A stretch of 64,000 bases of DNA from Dermatophilaceae bacterium Sec6.4 (GTDB lineage Bacteria > Actinomycetota > Actinomycetes > Actinomycetales > Dermatophilaceae). Below are positions 1 to 9,730 of the stretch, one piece after another. How positions within the stretch are numbered: position 1 is the first letter of the stretch; each line of letters begins with the position of its first letter. Under the pieces are notes generated by a model that saw only the letters and a list, made by a program, of their open reading frames with translations, did no database searches and was not told the DNA's origin. The stretch is from assembly GCA_039636865.1 (NCBI GenBank), contig CP144172.1:3286001-3350000 (forward strand). Reading direction: 5' to 3'. Position numbers and translations under genes: made by a program.

Positions 1-1014
1 AACGTCGTCGGCCTCGCCCTGGTCGTCGGTGTATGGCAGCAACTGCGGGACCGGACCGGGTGCGGACTGCGCCTGCAGCGCCATTCCCGATCCCTCCCTA
101 CCGCCACTCTGCAGAACCAGGTTGGCCAACTGCACCACCTGCGGCGTGGAACGGTAGTTGCGTACCAGGCGGGTCACGGCGACACCGTCGCGCCGGGCGA
201 AATCGGTCAGATGTCGCGGGCTGGCGCCGGTGAAGGAGTAGATGGTCTGGGCGGGGTCGCCCACCACGCACAGATCGGTGCGCTCGCCCACCCACTGATC
301 CAGTAGCGCCTGCTGGACGGTGTTGACGTCCTGGAACTCATCGACCACGAAATGCCGGTACTGATCGCGCACCGTGCGCGCCACATCGGGCCGCTCGGCG
401 AGGATCCCCGTCATCAGCAGCAGCACGTCCTCGAAATCGATCACGCCGCGCGCCGTCTTGGCTTCTTCGTAGGTCTCGAAGAGCCGCGCCATCGCGGTCA
501 GATCCAACTCAGGCGGTTTTCGACCAGCCGCTCGCGCGGCAGCGACATAGTCCTGCGGAGCGACCATCGCCACCTTGGCCCACTCGATCTCCGCCGCGAG
601 GTCACGGATGACGACCCGGTCCAACCGCAGCCGCAACCGGGACCCGGCCTCGGCCACCACCGGCGCCTTGTACTTGAGAATCTCCGGAGCCGGCCCGCCA
701 ACCGTCTGGGGCCAGAAGAAATGCAACTGACGCAGGGCCGCGGAGTGGAATGTACGGGCTTGCACGCCCGGCAACCCCAACTCCCGCAGCCTGGTCCGCA
801 TCTCCCCCGCCGCACGCGCGGTGAACGTCACCGCAAGCACTCTGCGGGGTTGGTAGGCGCCCGAGAGCACGCCGTAGGCGATCCGGTGGGTGATGGCCCG
901 TGTCTTACCGGTACCTGCCCCGGCGAGGACACACATCGGACCGAGTGGGTGAGCCGCTACTTCCCGCTGCTCGGGGTCCAACCCCTCCAGCACCTGGTCG
1001 GCGCTGCCCTCCAT
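1..1014 (-). CDS. uvrD2: ATP-dependent DNA helicase UvrD2, N-terminal part (cut by window edge)
   Basis: Superfamily 1A 3'-5' DNA helicase. The 338 visible residues give Walker A AGAGTGKT (residues 31-38), FTARAAGEMRTR (motif Ia) and Walker B VDEFQD followed by GDPAQTIYSF (motif III). The reading frame is open at base 1, so the 2B region and the C-terminal HRDC and cysteine-rich parts known for actinobacterial UvrD2 lie outside. ATG at 1014 was chosen; GTG at 1017 is directly in front. The gene begins 2-5 bases after the nudC stop, so the two are cotranscribed. uvrD2 beside nudC is also the M. tuberculosis order (Rv3198c/Rv3199c). Identity as UvrD2 rather than UvrD1 rests on this context and on the separate pcrA gene at 52.6 kb. 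Confidence 0.9.
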   Translation of the reverse strand, partial: MEGSADQVLEGLDPEQREVAAHPLGPMCVLAGAGTGKTRAITHRIAYGVLSGAYQPRRVLAVTFTARAAGEMRTRLRELGLPGVQARTFHSAALRQLHFFWPQTVGGPAPEILKYKAPVVAEAGSRLRLRLDRVVIRDLAAEIEWAKVAMVAPQDYVAAARAAGRKPPELDLTAMARLFETYEEAKTARGVIDFEDVLLLMTGILAERPDVARTVRDQYRHFVVDEFQDVNTVQQALLDQWVGERTDLCVVGDPAQTIYSFTGASPRHLTDFARRDGVAVTRLVRNYRSTPQVVQLANLVLQSGGREGSGMALQAQSAPGPVPQLLPYTDDQGEADDV

Positions 1015-1018
1015 CACG

Positions 1019-1933
1019 TCACCACCGCTCGCCGGCCGCTTGCGGCAACGGGCCGCCGTACCAGTCTTCGATGAGATGACGGGCTATCGACAGCGATGGG
1101 GGCACGCCGAGCGTCCGATCCACCAACGCGTCCGCCAGCTCGGCGCGGCTGAACCACTGCGCTGCCTCGATCTCGGAAGGGTCCAACACCAGATCGGTGC
1201 TGGTCGCGTGGGCCGCGAAACCTACCATCAGTGAGGCGGGAAAGGGCCACGGTTGATCGCCCCGGAACTGCACCTGCGACACCGTCACACCCACTTCCTC
1301 CAGGACCTCACGCGCCACCGCGTGCTCCAACGACTCACCGGGCTCCACAAAACCAGCCAGCACCGACATCCTGTTGGTCTGCGCACCGAATCTGGTGCCG
1401 CGCGCCAGCAGCAGGCGGTCGTCCTCATCGACGACCGACATGATCACCGCCGCATCCGTGCGCGGGTACTGCTCGGACCCCTCCCGGGTGCAGCTACGGC
1501 CCCACCCGGCCTGCGATACCTGCGCGGGCGCTCCACACCGCGGGCAGAACCCCTGCGTGCGTTGCCAGTTCAGGATGCCCAGAGCGGTCGTCAGGATGCC
1601 GACGTCGCGGACCGGCAGGTGCAGACCGACCTCCCGCATGGTGACCGCATCCTCGGGCGCCTCGTCGTCGCCGCGATCGACCGCGACCACATCGGCGCCC
1701 GCGTCGACTCCGAGGAAGATTGCGAGTCTGGAGCAGTCGTCGTCGACCGGTGGGCGCAAGACGACGTGATCGCGCGCGACGCTGGCGCGATCGCCGAATA
1801 CGTCGAGGACCTGAGTGGCAGGGTTCGCCAGTAGTTGGCGCACCAGCTCAGGTTCGTTTCGGCGATGGGAGGCACGGTCCAGCGACGTGCGGGACAGGAC
1901 GAGGTCGGACAGGCTTGTGGGTGTCGCAGGCAC
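1019..1933 (-). CDS. nudC: NAD(+) diphosphatase (NADH pyrophosphatase), Nudix family
   Basis: Hydrolyses NADH/NAD+ to NMN(H) and AMP; family members also remove NAD caps from RNA. The 304 residues show an N-terminal NudC domain, a zinc ribbon beginning FCPRCG, a Nudix box (GFVEPGESLEHAVAREVLEE followed by VG) and the NudC signature DQPWPFPAS, a small variant of SQPWPFPxS. The second zinc-ribbon pair is incomplete: one Cys is followed by TREGSEQYPR, so the fourth ligand may be acidic, as I recall for other actinobacterial NudC. The start is GTG. It runs into uvrD2 and is divergent from the kinase-like gene at 1975, leaving only about 40 bases for both promoters. Confidence 0.92.
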   Translation of the reverse strand: MPATPTSLSDLVLSRTSLDRASHRRNEPELVRQLLANPATQVLDVFGDRASVARDHVVLRPPVDDDCSRLAIFLGVDAGADVVAVDRGDDEAPEDAVTMREVGLHLPVRDVGILTTALGILNWQRTQGFCPRCGAPAQVSQAGWGRSCTREGSEQYPRTDAAVIMSVVDEDDRLLLARGTRFGAQTNRMSVLAGFVEPGESLEHAVAREVLEEVGVTVSQVQFRGDQPWPFPASLMVGFAAHATSTDLVLDPSEIEAAQWFSRAELADALVDRTLGVPPSLSIARHLIEDWYGGPLPQAAGERW

Positions 1934-1974
1934 GCTCCCAGGCTACGGCCCGTATTTCCCCTACCGTTAGCGGT

Positions 1975-3126
1975 GTGTTGCGTCCTGCTCTGAGTCTTGC
2001 TGCCCTCGCCCATGCCGCGGCACCCGGTGTCTATCCGACGGGCGTTCAGGAACTGCCCACGCCGCGCGGCGCCGCCTATCAACTGGTCCTGGTCACCGAC
2101 GAACACGGCGACTCCTGGACGGTCCGGGCTTCCCTCGACTCGGCCGCCGGCGCTGCGTTGGAAGCAGCCGCGAGCTTGTTGCGCCTGCTCGGCGGGCGGC
2201 TGCCCTACGCCGTCCCCGTCGTTGCGGGCACTGCGACGGGCGATGACGGCACCACCGTGATCCTGTACCGCGCGCTACCTGGATTGCCGCTCGTCTGGCG
2301 GGATCTGTCCGCTGCCTCGCCACTCGCGCGCAGTGTCGGAACCGCCATCGCCGCCCTGCACGATGTGGATCCCCGGGTCATCGAGGAGGCCGGTCTACCG
2401 AGCTACGACGCGGACGCCTACCGTGCCCGGCGGCTGGCCGCGCTGGACCGCGCGGCCAGCACCGGCAGGGTGCCCGCCGCGTTGCTGACCCGATGGGAAC
2501 GCGCACTGGAGGAGGTGACGCTCTGGAAATTCGCGACCTGCGTGACCCACGGCACCCTCGAGGGTTTCCATGTCCTCGCGGACACCGAGGTCCGAGCGAT
2601 CGACACCTGGGAGCGTGCGTGCGTCGCAGACCCGGCCGAGGACTTCGCGGCTCTGCTCGCCCTCGCGCATCCAGACGCCTTCGACACGGTGCTGGAGGCC
2701 TACTCCGGCGCACGACACGACCAGCCGGACCCGCATCTGGAGCGCCGGATCCGACTCAGCGCCGAACTGCACCGGGTCACGGCGTTGCTGGACGCGATGG
2801 CAGCCGATGACGACCGACTCATCGAGCGCCGGACGGCTGCCCTGGCCCGTTTCGCCGATACCTGTGCGGACGACGACCGGCTGATGCCGTCACCGTTCGT
2901 GCGGCGTCGTCCGCCCGCTGCCACCGGGCAGGAGCCCATCGATCCGGCTGACGTGCAGGCTCTGGACGAAGGCGTCGAGGACGAGACCATCGAGATTCCG
3001 ATCCCGGTGCCCGGCTCCGAAGACACCGCAGCTAAGGACACCGCAGCTGAGGACACCGCAGCTGCGGACGCCGCGCCTCAGGATGCCGCACCTGGAGATG
3101 ATCAGGGCTCCAGCACGCCCTCATGA
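1975..3126 (+). CDS. Phosphotransferase-fold protein with degenerate catalytic loop (probable pseudokinase)
   Basis: 383 residues from GTG 1975. The region from AAYQLVLVTDEHGD resembles the maltokinase N-terminal cap/aminoglycoside phosphotransferase (APH) fold found beside UvrD-like genes in many actinobacteria. The C-lobe has THGTLEGFHVL then AIDTWERACVADPAEDFAALL, which aligns with the APH pattern HGDxxxxN...IDW...DPxxD. The catalytic Asp (HGD becomes HGT) and the metal-binding Asn are absent, while the second Asp (AID) is kept. The C-terminal 100 residues are low-complexity and acidic with a DTAAE-type repeat. Its 3' end overlaps adnB by 25 bases tail to tail. It occupies the place of the ion-channel gene Rv3200c in M. 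tuberculosis. Substrate and function are unknown. Confidence 0.75.
   Translation: MLRPALSLAALAHAAAPGVYPTGVQELPTPRGAAYQLVLVTDEHGDSWTVRASLDSAAGAALEAAASLLRLLGGRLPYAVPVVAGTATGDDGTTVILYRALPGLPLVWRDLSAASPLARSVGTAIAALHDVDPRVIEEAGLPSYDADAYRARRLAALDRAASTGRVPAALLTRWERALEEVTLWKFATCVTHGTLEGFHVLADTEVRAIDTWERACVADPAEDFAALLALAHPDAFDTVLEAYSGARHDQPDPHLERRIRLSAELHRVTALLDAMAADDDRLIERRTAALARFADTCADDDRLMPSPFVRRRPPAATGQEPIDPADVQALDEGVEDETIEIPIPVPGSEDTAAKDTAAEDTAAADAAPQDAAPGDDQGSSTPS
3022..3081 (+). repeat. In-frame 15-bp tandem repeat in the kinase-like gene
   Basis: Three near-identical units of GACACCGCAGCT plus a variable triplet at 3022, 3037 and 3052, then a diverged fourth unit at 3067. They encode D-T-A-A-K/E/A steps in the disordered acidic tail. 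Confidence 0.85.
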
Positions 3127-6100
3127 TCGGTCGGCGCTGTGTTGATTTGTGCTGAATCGGTCGGTGCTATCGCGGCGAGCAGTTCGGCGAGCTGCTCGGA
3201 ACCGGGTAGGTCCGGCCACACCGTCTCGCCGGTGCCCGCGTAGTAGAAGGCGCCGGAAACCAGTTCAGGGTCGAGACCATGCAGTCGCGCGTAGGCAATG
3301 CGGTAGGCCGCGAGCTGCAGGGCGCGGGTGCGGGCTGCTTCGCCGCTCGGCATGGCCCCCGTCTTCCAATCGACGATGACGTAGCCCACGCCGTCGAGCG
3401 AACGGAAGACCGCATCGACACGGCCCCGGATGCTGATCCCGGCGATCCATGTCTCGAGGGCGATTTCAACATCGATCGGGGCGCGATCAGCCCACTGTGA
3501 GGCGAGGAACCGGTCTTTCATGCCTTGCAGGTCGGCGTCGAGATCGGCGTCTTCGTCGCCCGACCCGGGCAACGAGGTGATGTCCAGCAACGCGGCTCGC
3601 TGGAAATGCTGCTCGACCCAGGCGTGGAACGCCGTACCCCGACGCGCTGCGAGCGCGGGCGCGGAAGGCATCGGACGGCGTAGTTGGGAGGCGAAACCCT
3701 GCGGGTCCTGCGCCAACGCGACCAGTGCGGACGTCGAAATATGCCCTGGGAGGTTGACGGCCGCCTCTCGGCGGGTGCGGGAGGCCTGCCGCTCCACGAG
3801 TAGCCGCAGCAGCCGCCGGCCACGGTCAGTGTCCGGGTCGGCCAGTTCGCCCGGGTTCGGGGCCGTGATTGCTGCCGAGATCTTCGCCACGCCGGCCTGG
3901 AGGTCCTCCCGACGATTTTTCAGTCGGTCCCCCGGCCAGATAGCGACATTGTCGCTATCTGCGCGGGGGTTGATCGGTTCTGGATCATCGGGCAGGGGGC
4001 ACCAGGTGGACCGCTGGACCAGACCGGCGTCCACCAGCTCAAGCAGGAAGCGCGAGGTCACCCGCGGAAACTTGCCCGCACCCCAGACGGCGCCGGTGAG
4101 CAGCATCTCGTGACGGGCGCGGGTGAATGCGACGTAGGCCAGGCGTCGTTCCTCGGCCACCGCATGAGCGCCACCCTCGGTGCGGAAGGCGGTCAACGCC
4201 TCCCGCAGCGCAGGGACGTCGCCCGCGTCCTGCCAGCCGAAGAACGGCAGACCGTCGACGTCACCACGCAGGTCGTACGGCACGCCGTCGAGACCGCCGG
4301 TCCACCCGGTGTCGGTGGTCACCCAGCTGCCGTGATCCAGCGGGTGCGCATCATCGCCGCTCCCGATGGCCCACCCGCCGTGCTTCTTCTTCCAGGTGGT
4401 CCGGTGCCCGTGCGAGGGGAACGTGCCCTCGCTGAGCCCTGGAACCGCGACGTAGTCCCATTCCAGACCTTTCGCAGCATGCACGGTGAGCACCTGCACC
4501 GCGGCGTCCGTGGTTTCCAGGAACGGCGTACTCAGCCCGCGTTCCTCCTTCAACGCGGCGTCCAGCCAGGCGAGAAAGCCGCCGAGCGTGGGTCGGTCGG
4601 CCTGCGCTGCGAACTGGGCTGCCACGTCGGCGAACGCGTCCAGGTGCACCCTGGCGGTGCCGGGCGTGTGCTCGGCTCGGGCCAGGACTTCGATGTCCAC
4701 ACCCAGGGACCGTTCCGCCTCACCGACCAGCTCGGCGAGCGGAAGTCCGGTCATCGAGCGCACCCGACGGATCATCCGCGCCAGGTGGTGCAGCCGGGTC
4801 AGGGCGACCTCGCCGATGTGCTCATCGGCAGGTCCGCGCCACCCGGCATCAGGAAGTCGTTCGAGCGCTTCGATGATGCTGGGCTGATCGCGGGTGTCCT
4901 GCTCCAGATCCTTCACCTGCGCGTCATCTTTGATCTGCGGGTCTTCTCGCTGTCTGCCGTCCGCGCCTCGGTCGTGCCGTACAGGACGATCCTGGCGGAC
5001 GAGCCGGCGAGCCCACGCGTACAAACCGGCCAGATCTGCCGGCCCGATCCGCATCGCGGGACCGGTCAGCAGTCGCATCAGTCGATCCCCGCGAGTGGGG
5101 TCCTGCACCGCCCACAACAAACTCACGATGTCGGCGACCTCGGGGGTGGTGAGCAGGCCACCCACCCCGACGACCTCGACGGGCAGCCCATGTGCCTGGA
5201 GCCGATCAACGACCAGGGAGAAGAGGGCCCGCTTACGGCACAACACTGCGGCGGTGACCTTGCGGTGTCGACCCGGACCTTCGAACCACTGCCCGGCAAT
5301 CCAGCGCGCGACGTGCTCCGCCTCGTCCTCTTCGGTTTCCAACCGGGCCGCGTGCACCGCGCCCGCCGCCGCGTCCGCCCGGGGCCTCAGCGCGAGCACG
5401 GGAACTCCGCTGCGGCGCAGGGGTGCCGATGTGCGGTCAGCAACCTTCAGCACGGCGACATCGTTGCGCCAGCTTGTTGCCAGCGGCAGCTGTCGGCATC
5501 CTGCCTCGCCATGGAAATGCTCGGCGAACGCCGAGAGGCTGGTCGCGCTGGCTCCGCGCCAACCGAAGATCGACTGGTGCGGATCACCGACGGCCGTCAC
5601 CGCGACCGGCTCCCCCGGCGCTATCAGCAGTGAGCGCAGCAGGACCATCTGCGCTTCACTGGTGTCCTGGAATTCATCGAGCAGCACTGCTCGGAAGCGG
5701 CCCCGCTCCATGGCCCCGACGTCCGGGTACTGCTGAGCCAGGCGCGCCGCAAGCGCCATCTGATCGGCGTAGTCCAAGCTCGTACGGCTGCGTTTCAACT
5801 CCTGGTAGCGGATCACTATCGGCATCAGATCGGCGCGTGCCAGCAGGACGTCGAGCACCTTTTTGTCCTCCTGCGACAGTCCCTTCACCCGCCCGGCACC
5901 AGGCAACGACGCGACCTGCTCGACGACGCCCAGCAGGTAGTCGCGTACCTCATCCGGCGTTCGTAGGTGCTCGGCCATCTCTCCCGCGATGTCGACGACC
6001 GCGGCGATCACAGTGGACTCATGGCGGTCGACCCGGTCCATCGGTCCGTCGTAGGCCGAGACGACCTCGGCCGCGAACTGCCAGGCTGCCGCCTCGGACA

Positions 6101-6539
6101 ACAGTCGGGAATCGGGTTCGATACCCATCCGCAGACCGTGTTCGGAGACCAACCTGCCGGCGTAGGCGTGGTAGGTCTGCACCGTGGGGGTGTCGGCGAG
6201 ACTCTGTGTGCCGTCCTCCGGGTCCACCGGTGGCGTCCACAGTCCGGCGTGGGTCAGCTGGCGCAGGCGTCGCCCGACGCGCTCGGCAAACTCGCCCGCA
6301 CCCTTACGGGTAAAGGTCAGACCAAGCACCTCAGAGGGCTGCACATGACCGTTGGCAACCAACCAGACGACGCGGGCGGCCATTGTCTCGGTCTTGCCCG
6401 AACCGGCTCCGGCCACCACCAGTAACGGCTGATCGGGTGCCGCCTCGATGACAGCTGCCTGTTCCTTTGTGGGGGCCGGCAGGTCCAGGCGGACTGCGAG
6501 CTGCAGGGCGTCCAGGGGCCGTCCCGATCCGCCGTTCAC
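3102..6539 (-). CDS. adnB: AdnB-like helicase-nuclease subunit
   Basis: Subunit of the actinobacterial RecBCD/AddAB-like machine that resects double-strand breaks. The 1145 residues show Walker A AGAGSGKT (43-50), Walker B LLDEFQD (288-292), GDPHQSIFGWRG, a C-terminal UvrD motif VAFTRARHEML, and a RecB-family nuclease with GRVD (D1042) and VDWKTG (D1057, K1059), so the metal-binding residues look intact. Work on mycobacterial AdnAB assigns the dominant motor to AdnB. The start GTG overlaps the adnA stop (GTGA), and order adnA-adnB matches Rv3202c-Rv3201c. A polar, charged linker near residues 530-560 (HDRGADGRQREDPQ region) looks like a lineage insertion. Confidence 0.92.
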   Translation of the reverse strand: MNGGSGRPLDALQLAVRLDLPAPTKEQAAVIEAAPDQPLLVVAGAGSGKTETMAARVVWLVANGHVQPSEVLGLTFTRKGAGEFAERVGRRLRQLTHAGLWTPPVDPEDGTQSLADTPTVQTYHAYAGRLVSEHGLRMGIEPDSRLLSEAAAWQFAAEVVSAYDGPMDRVDRHESTVIAAVVDIAGEMAEHLRTPDEVRDYLLGVVEQVASLPGAGRVKGLSQEDKKVLDVLLARADLMPIVIRYQELKRSRTSLDYADQMALAARLAQQYPDVGAMERGRFRAVLLDEFQDTSEAQMVLLRSLLIAPGEPVAVTAVGDPHQSIFGWRGASATSLSAFAEHFHGEAGCRQLPLATSWRNDVAVLKVADRTSAPLRRSGVPVLALRPRADAAAGAVHAARLETEEDEAEHVARWIAGQWFEGPGRHRKVTAAVLCRKRALFSLVVDRLQAHGLPVEVVGVGGLLTTPEVADIVSLLWAVQDPTRGDRLMRLLTGPAMRIGPADLAGLYAWARRLVRQDRPVRHDRGADGRQREDPQIKDDAQVKDLEQDTRDQPSIIEALERLPDAGWRGPADEHIGEVALTRLHHLARMIRRVRSMTGLPLAELVGEAERSLGVDIEVLARAEHTPGTARVHLDAFADVAAQFAAQADRPTLGGFLAWLDAALKEERGLSTPFLETTDAAVQVLTVHAAKGLEWDYVAVPGLSEGTFPSHGHRTTWKKKHGGWAIGSGDDAHPLDHGSWVTTDTGWTGGLDGVPYDLRGDVDGLPFFGWQDAGDVPALREALTAFRTEGGAHAVAEERRLAYVAFTRARHEMLLTGAVWGAGKFPRVTSRFLLELVDAGLVQRSTWCPLPDDPEPINPRADSDNVAIWPGDRLKNRREDLQAGVAKISAAITAPNPGELADPDTDRGRRLLRLLVERQASRTRREAAVNLPGHISTSALVALAQDPQGFASQLRRPMPSAPALAARRGTAFHAWVEQHFQRAALLDITSLPGSGDEDADLDADLQGMKDRFLASQWADRAPIDVEIALETWIAGISIRGRVDAVFRSLDGVGYVIVDWKTGAMPSGEAARTRALQLAAYRIAYARLHGLDPELVSGAFYYAGTGETVWPDLPGSEQLAELLAAIAPTDSAQINTAPTDHEGVLEP

Positions 6540-9500
6540 TGATGCTCACCCAGCATCCGACCCTCTTCCTGCAGTGGGCAGCACGCGCGCACCGGGCAGG
6601 TGCCGCAGCGCTCGGATACTGAGGCTATGACTGTCGAGCCGGCCATTCCGTCAGCGGTTTGCGCCAGCAGCCGGTGCGCCCAGGAGTCGGTGACTTCATC
6701 GAGGGCGGCCTGCGGCTGCACCTTCACGCCGCGTGTCCCCGCAGCCTTGCCGATATGCACCAGTGCTGCACCGGCAGAGTGCGTCTCGTTCGGGAAGGCT
6801 CCCTCGACCACGGCCACCTGATAGACGCCGAGCTGGGCTTGGCTGGCCATGTCGCCGTCCTTGGGCTTGCTGGATCCGGTCTTGAAGTCGATGACCCGGA
6901 TGCCCGCAATGCCGTGCTTGCGCTCCGTCCGGTCGACGCTGCCATGCAGTTCAGCGCGACCGACCTGCAGGCGCACATCGACCTCCACCCCTGCCTGCTC
7001 CCACCCTTCTGCTGCAGCTTTCTCGAAGTACCCGTGCAGGTACTCCAGCATCCGATGGGCCCGGGCACGGTCCCGTTCGCTCATCCAGGTGTCGCCGAAA
7101 CCGAGCCGCGGCCATCGCTCGTCCAGGGCCCGGGTCATGGTGGCCAGGTCGTCCGCCGCGAACTCTGCGGCGATCTCATGCACGAGAGTCCCGAGATTAC
7201 GGGTCCCGATATCGGGGCCATCCGCGCCGATACTGCTCAGCAGCCAGTTCAGACCGCAGGTGCCGAATGCCTCGACACGCGACGGCGACACCGAAACCTT
7301 CGCATCAGGTGCCCGCAACGGCCGGTCGTCGGACAGCGCAGTCAACGCCCACCACTGTCCCGGGTCGGCGCCGGGCACGTCGTGAGCTGCCAGGAAAGCC
7401 AACTCGGCTGCTGCCCGGTCGGCCGCAGCCCCGCGCGCAGTCACGATCTCGCGTCGCAGCGCAGCGACCGAACCGGACAGGGTCAAGGCGTCGGGGACCT
7501 CGACCGGCGTCCGGGGCTCTTCATCCTGATGCGTCAGCCGCACGGGCGGATCCACGAGGTCGAGATAGATCGACGGTTGTTCGTCGTCGCTCCGCACGGC
7601 TGTCACGAGCAGCTGCTCGCTCGCGCGCGTCACAGCAACGTGGAACTGGCGGGTCTCGTCGTAACGCACCGCCGCCTGCGCGCCACGCAGCGCCTCCGCC
7701 GAGCCCAGGTGCGCCTCGCGACCTCTCATCACGTCGACCAGCTGCTCGGAGCCGAGCAGTGAGCCACGCAGCCGCAGATCGGGCCACACGCCGTCCTGTA
7801 CGCCACACACAGCAACCACCCGCCACTGTCTGCCGGCGGCTGCAGCCGGGGTGAGCAATGCGACCGAGGCGTCATCGGGGGCGCCGGGAACCAACCGGTC
7901 ACCCGGCACATCCTGGCCGCGGATGTGCTCCAGAAATCCTTCGGGTGCTGACCCCGGAAGACGGTCGTCATACGCCGCGGCGGCCGCGAAGAGCGCCATC
8001 ATCGCATCGAGATCGCGGTCGGCCCGGGCGCCGGCAGCGCCCCCCTCCAGTGCTGTTCTGCGCCAACCCTCCGCCAGGGCGCCTGCTTCCCACATGGCCC
8101 ACAGCACCGTCTCGGCAGTAGCCCCCCGGGCCCGTCCTGCGTCAACTCCCGCGCGAAGCACCCGGGCGATCCGAGCCGCGGGGGCGACCTCCGGCTCGTC
8201 CAGCGGGCCGGCCGATGTCACCGCCGCAGCAAGCAACTCGTCGCTGGACCGGTTACCTCCGACCTGCAGCTCCGAGGCACGCAGCACCCGCCGCATCCGA
8301 CGCAGCACGATGGCATCGGCGCCACCCAACGGCGAGGTCAGCAGATCAACGGACGTCTCGGCGGTGAGCGGTTGCTCGCGGCCATCGCGCAGGGCGATCG
8401 CCGTCTCCAACAGCATCAGGAACGGTCGTACTGCCGGCTCGTCACGCACCGCGAGGACCGTGGACGGCACTGCGACCGGCACGCCGGCACCACTCAAGGC
8501 CCGACGCAGGGCTACGGCGCGGGCCTGGCCGCGCACGATGACGGCCATCTGTGACCAGGGCACCCCACCCATGAGGTGCAATTCGCGAAATTGGCCGGCA
8601 ACGTAGGCGGCCTCCTGAGACGTCGCACGCAGCAGAGCCACGTCGACGTGTCCGTCGACGCCGGTAGGCCGTGGCCGGCGTTGACCGCCCGCGCCCACCG
8701 TGCCGATCCGGGCGCTCACCCGCGCAGCGACCGCGACTGCCGCCTCGCTGAGCCGATAGGACTGCGGCAGGATGATCGGATCGGCTGCGCTGCGTCGCTG
8801 GCTCAACGATTTCAGGTACCGCGGATCGGCACCGCGGAAGCCCTGCACGGTGGAGTCGGGGTCTGCCAACAACACGATCCGCGCGCCGGGGTGGGCCAGG
8901 ACGTCGAGCAGCGTCGCCGACGCATGCGTCAGTTCCTGAGCGTCGTCGACGACGATGAGCTTGGTTCGCCGCTGCATCCGCGCCGCGGCCTCACGGTCGG
9001 TCTCCAGCAGCCCGGCGGCAGCACCGAGAATCCAGGACGGGTCATAAGCGCCCGGTCGTGACAACGCGGTGACCTGGTCGTACTCGTCGAGCACCCGCGC
9101 CGCAGCCACCCATGCGGGTCGCTGATGCCGCACCCCGAGTTCGTGCAGCGCGTCGCCATCCAGGCCCCACTCCACAGCGCGCATCAGCAGGTCCCGCAGT
9201 TCCGAGCGGAACCCCCGGGTACCCAGGGCCTCACGGACGAAATCTGGCCACTTCGGGGTGCCCTCCAGGCGATCTGAATCCTGCGCGTGGCCCGCCAGCA
9301 GTTCCCGCAGGACGACGTCCTGCTCCGGTCCGGACAGCAGCCTCGGAGCGGGCTCCCCGGCCAGGGCGGCGGCCTCCCGCAGAATCCCGAACGCGAGCGA
9401 CTGATGGGTGCGCGCCACCGGTTCGCTCGTCGTCGCCTGCAGCCTGGCCGTCAGATGATCGCGCAGCGCAGCCGCCTGGATGCGCGTAGGCGCCAGCAGC

Positions 9501-9691
9501 AGACACTCGTCGGGACGCATCCCTCCGGCGACCGCCGCGACCACGGTCTCCACCGCGACCGTCGACTTGCCCGTGCCCGGAGCTCCCAGGACCACAGTCA
9601 TCGATGCAACGCCGCGCACCGCCAACTCCTGCATCTCGTCCAGGTCCGGACGAGGCAGTCGGGACTCGGCAGCCCTGCGCATCATCACCAC
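6536..9691 (-). CDS. adnA: AdnA-like helicase-nuclease subunit with Fe-S nuclease
   Basis: Partner of AdnB. The 1051 residues show Walker A GAPGTGKS (36-43), a DExx-box equivalent VVDDAQE with Asp in place of the usual Glu next to the metal Asp, QSYRLSEAAV, and a C-terminal PD-(D/E)XK nuclease with GSVDR and VIDFKTG (D935, K937). Cysteines 1029, 1032, 1037 and 1038 (CGTCPVRACC) plus an upstream Cys in FGTCGLNW fit the Fe-S staple of AddB/AdnA-type nucleases. The weakened Walker B agrees with the minor motor role known for mycobacterial AdnA. Starts cluster as GTG-GTG-ATG-ATG from 9691, with ATG at 9685 perhaps the true one. It follows moeZ by about 60 bases. Confidence 0.9.
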   Translation of the reverse strand: MVMMRRAAESRLPRPDLDEMQELAVRGVASMTVVLGAPGTGKSTVAVETVVAAVAGGMRPDECLLLAPTRIQAAALRDHLTARLQATTSEPVARTHQSLAFGILREAAALAGEPAPRLLSGPEQDVVLRELLAGHAQDSDRLEGTPKWPDFVREALGTRGFRSELRDLLMRAVEWGLDGDALHELGVRHQRPAWVAAARVLDEYDQVTALSRPGAYDPSWILGAAAGLLETDREAAARMQRRTKLIVVDDAQELTHASATLLDVLAHPGARIVLLADPDSTVQGFRGADPRYLKSLSQRRSAADPIILPQSYRLSEAAVAVAARVSARIGTVGAGGQRRPRPTGVDGHVDVALLRATSQEAAYVAGQFRELHLMGGVPWSQMAVIVRGQARAVALRRALSGAGVPVAVPSTVLAVRDEPAVRPFLMLLETAIALRDGREQPLTAETSVDLLTSPLGGADAIVLRRMRRVLRASELQVGGNRSSDELLAAAVTSAGPLDEPEVAPAARIARVLRAGVDAGRARGATAETVLWAMWEAGALAEGWRRTALEGGAAGARADRDLDAMMALFAAAAAYDDRLPGSAPEGFLEHIRGQDVPGDRLVPGAPDDASVALLTPAAAAGRQWRVVAVCGVQDGVWPDLRLRGSLLGSEQLVDVMRGREAHLGSAEALRGAQAAVRYDETRQFHVAVTRASEQLLVTAVRSDDEQPSIYLDLVDPPVRLTHQDEEPRTPVEVPDALTLSGSVAALRREIVTARGAAADRAAAELAFLAAHDVPGADPGQWWALTALSDDRPLRAPDAKVSVSPSRVEAFGTCGLNWLLSSIGADGPDIGTRNLGTLVHEIAAEFAADDLATMTRALDERWPRLGFGDTWMSERDRARAHRMLEYLHGYFEKAAAEGWEQAGVEVDVRLQVGRAELHGSVDRTERKHGIAGIRVIDFKTGSSKPKDGDMASQAQLGVYQVAVVEGAFPNETHSAGAALVHIGKAAGTRGVKVQPQAALDEVTDSWAHRLLAQTADGMAGSTVIASVSERCGTCPVRACCPLQEEGRMLGEHQ

Positions 9692-9730
9692 GTGCGCTAT
9701 CCCATCACCCTGGTCCGACAGTCCGCCCCG

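Noticed and set aside
4110..5633. Long plus-strand frame of about 507 codons opposite adnB
   Set aside because: Antisense to a gene with complete helicase motifs; the product is Arg/Pro/His-rich without any domain, as expected from the mirror of GC-rich codons.
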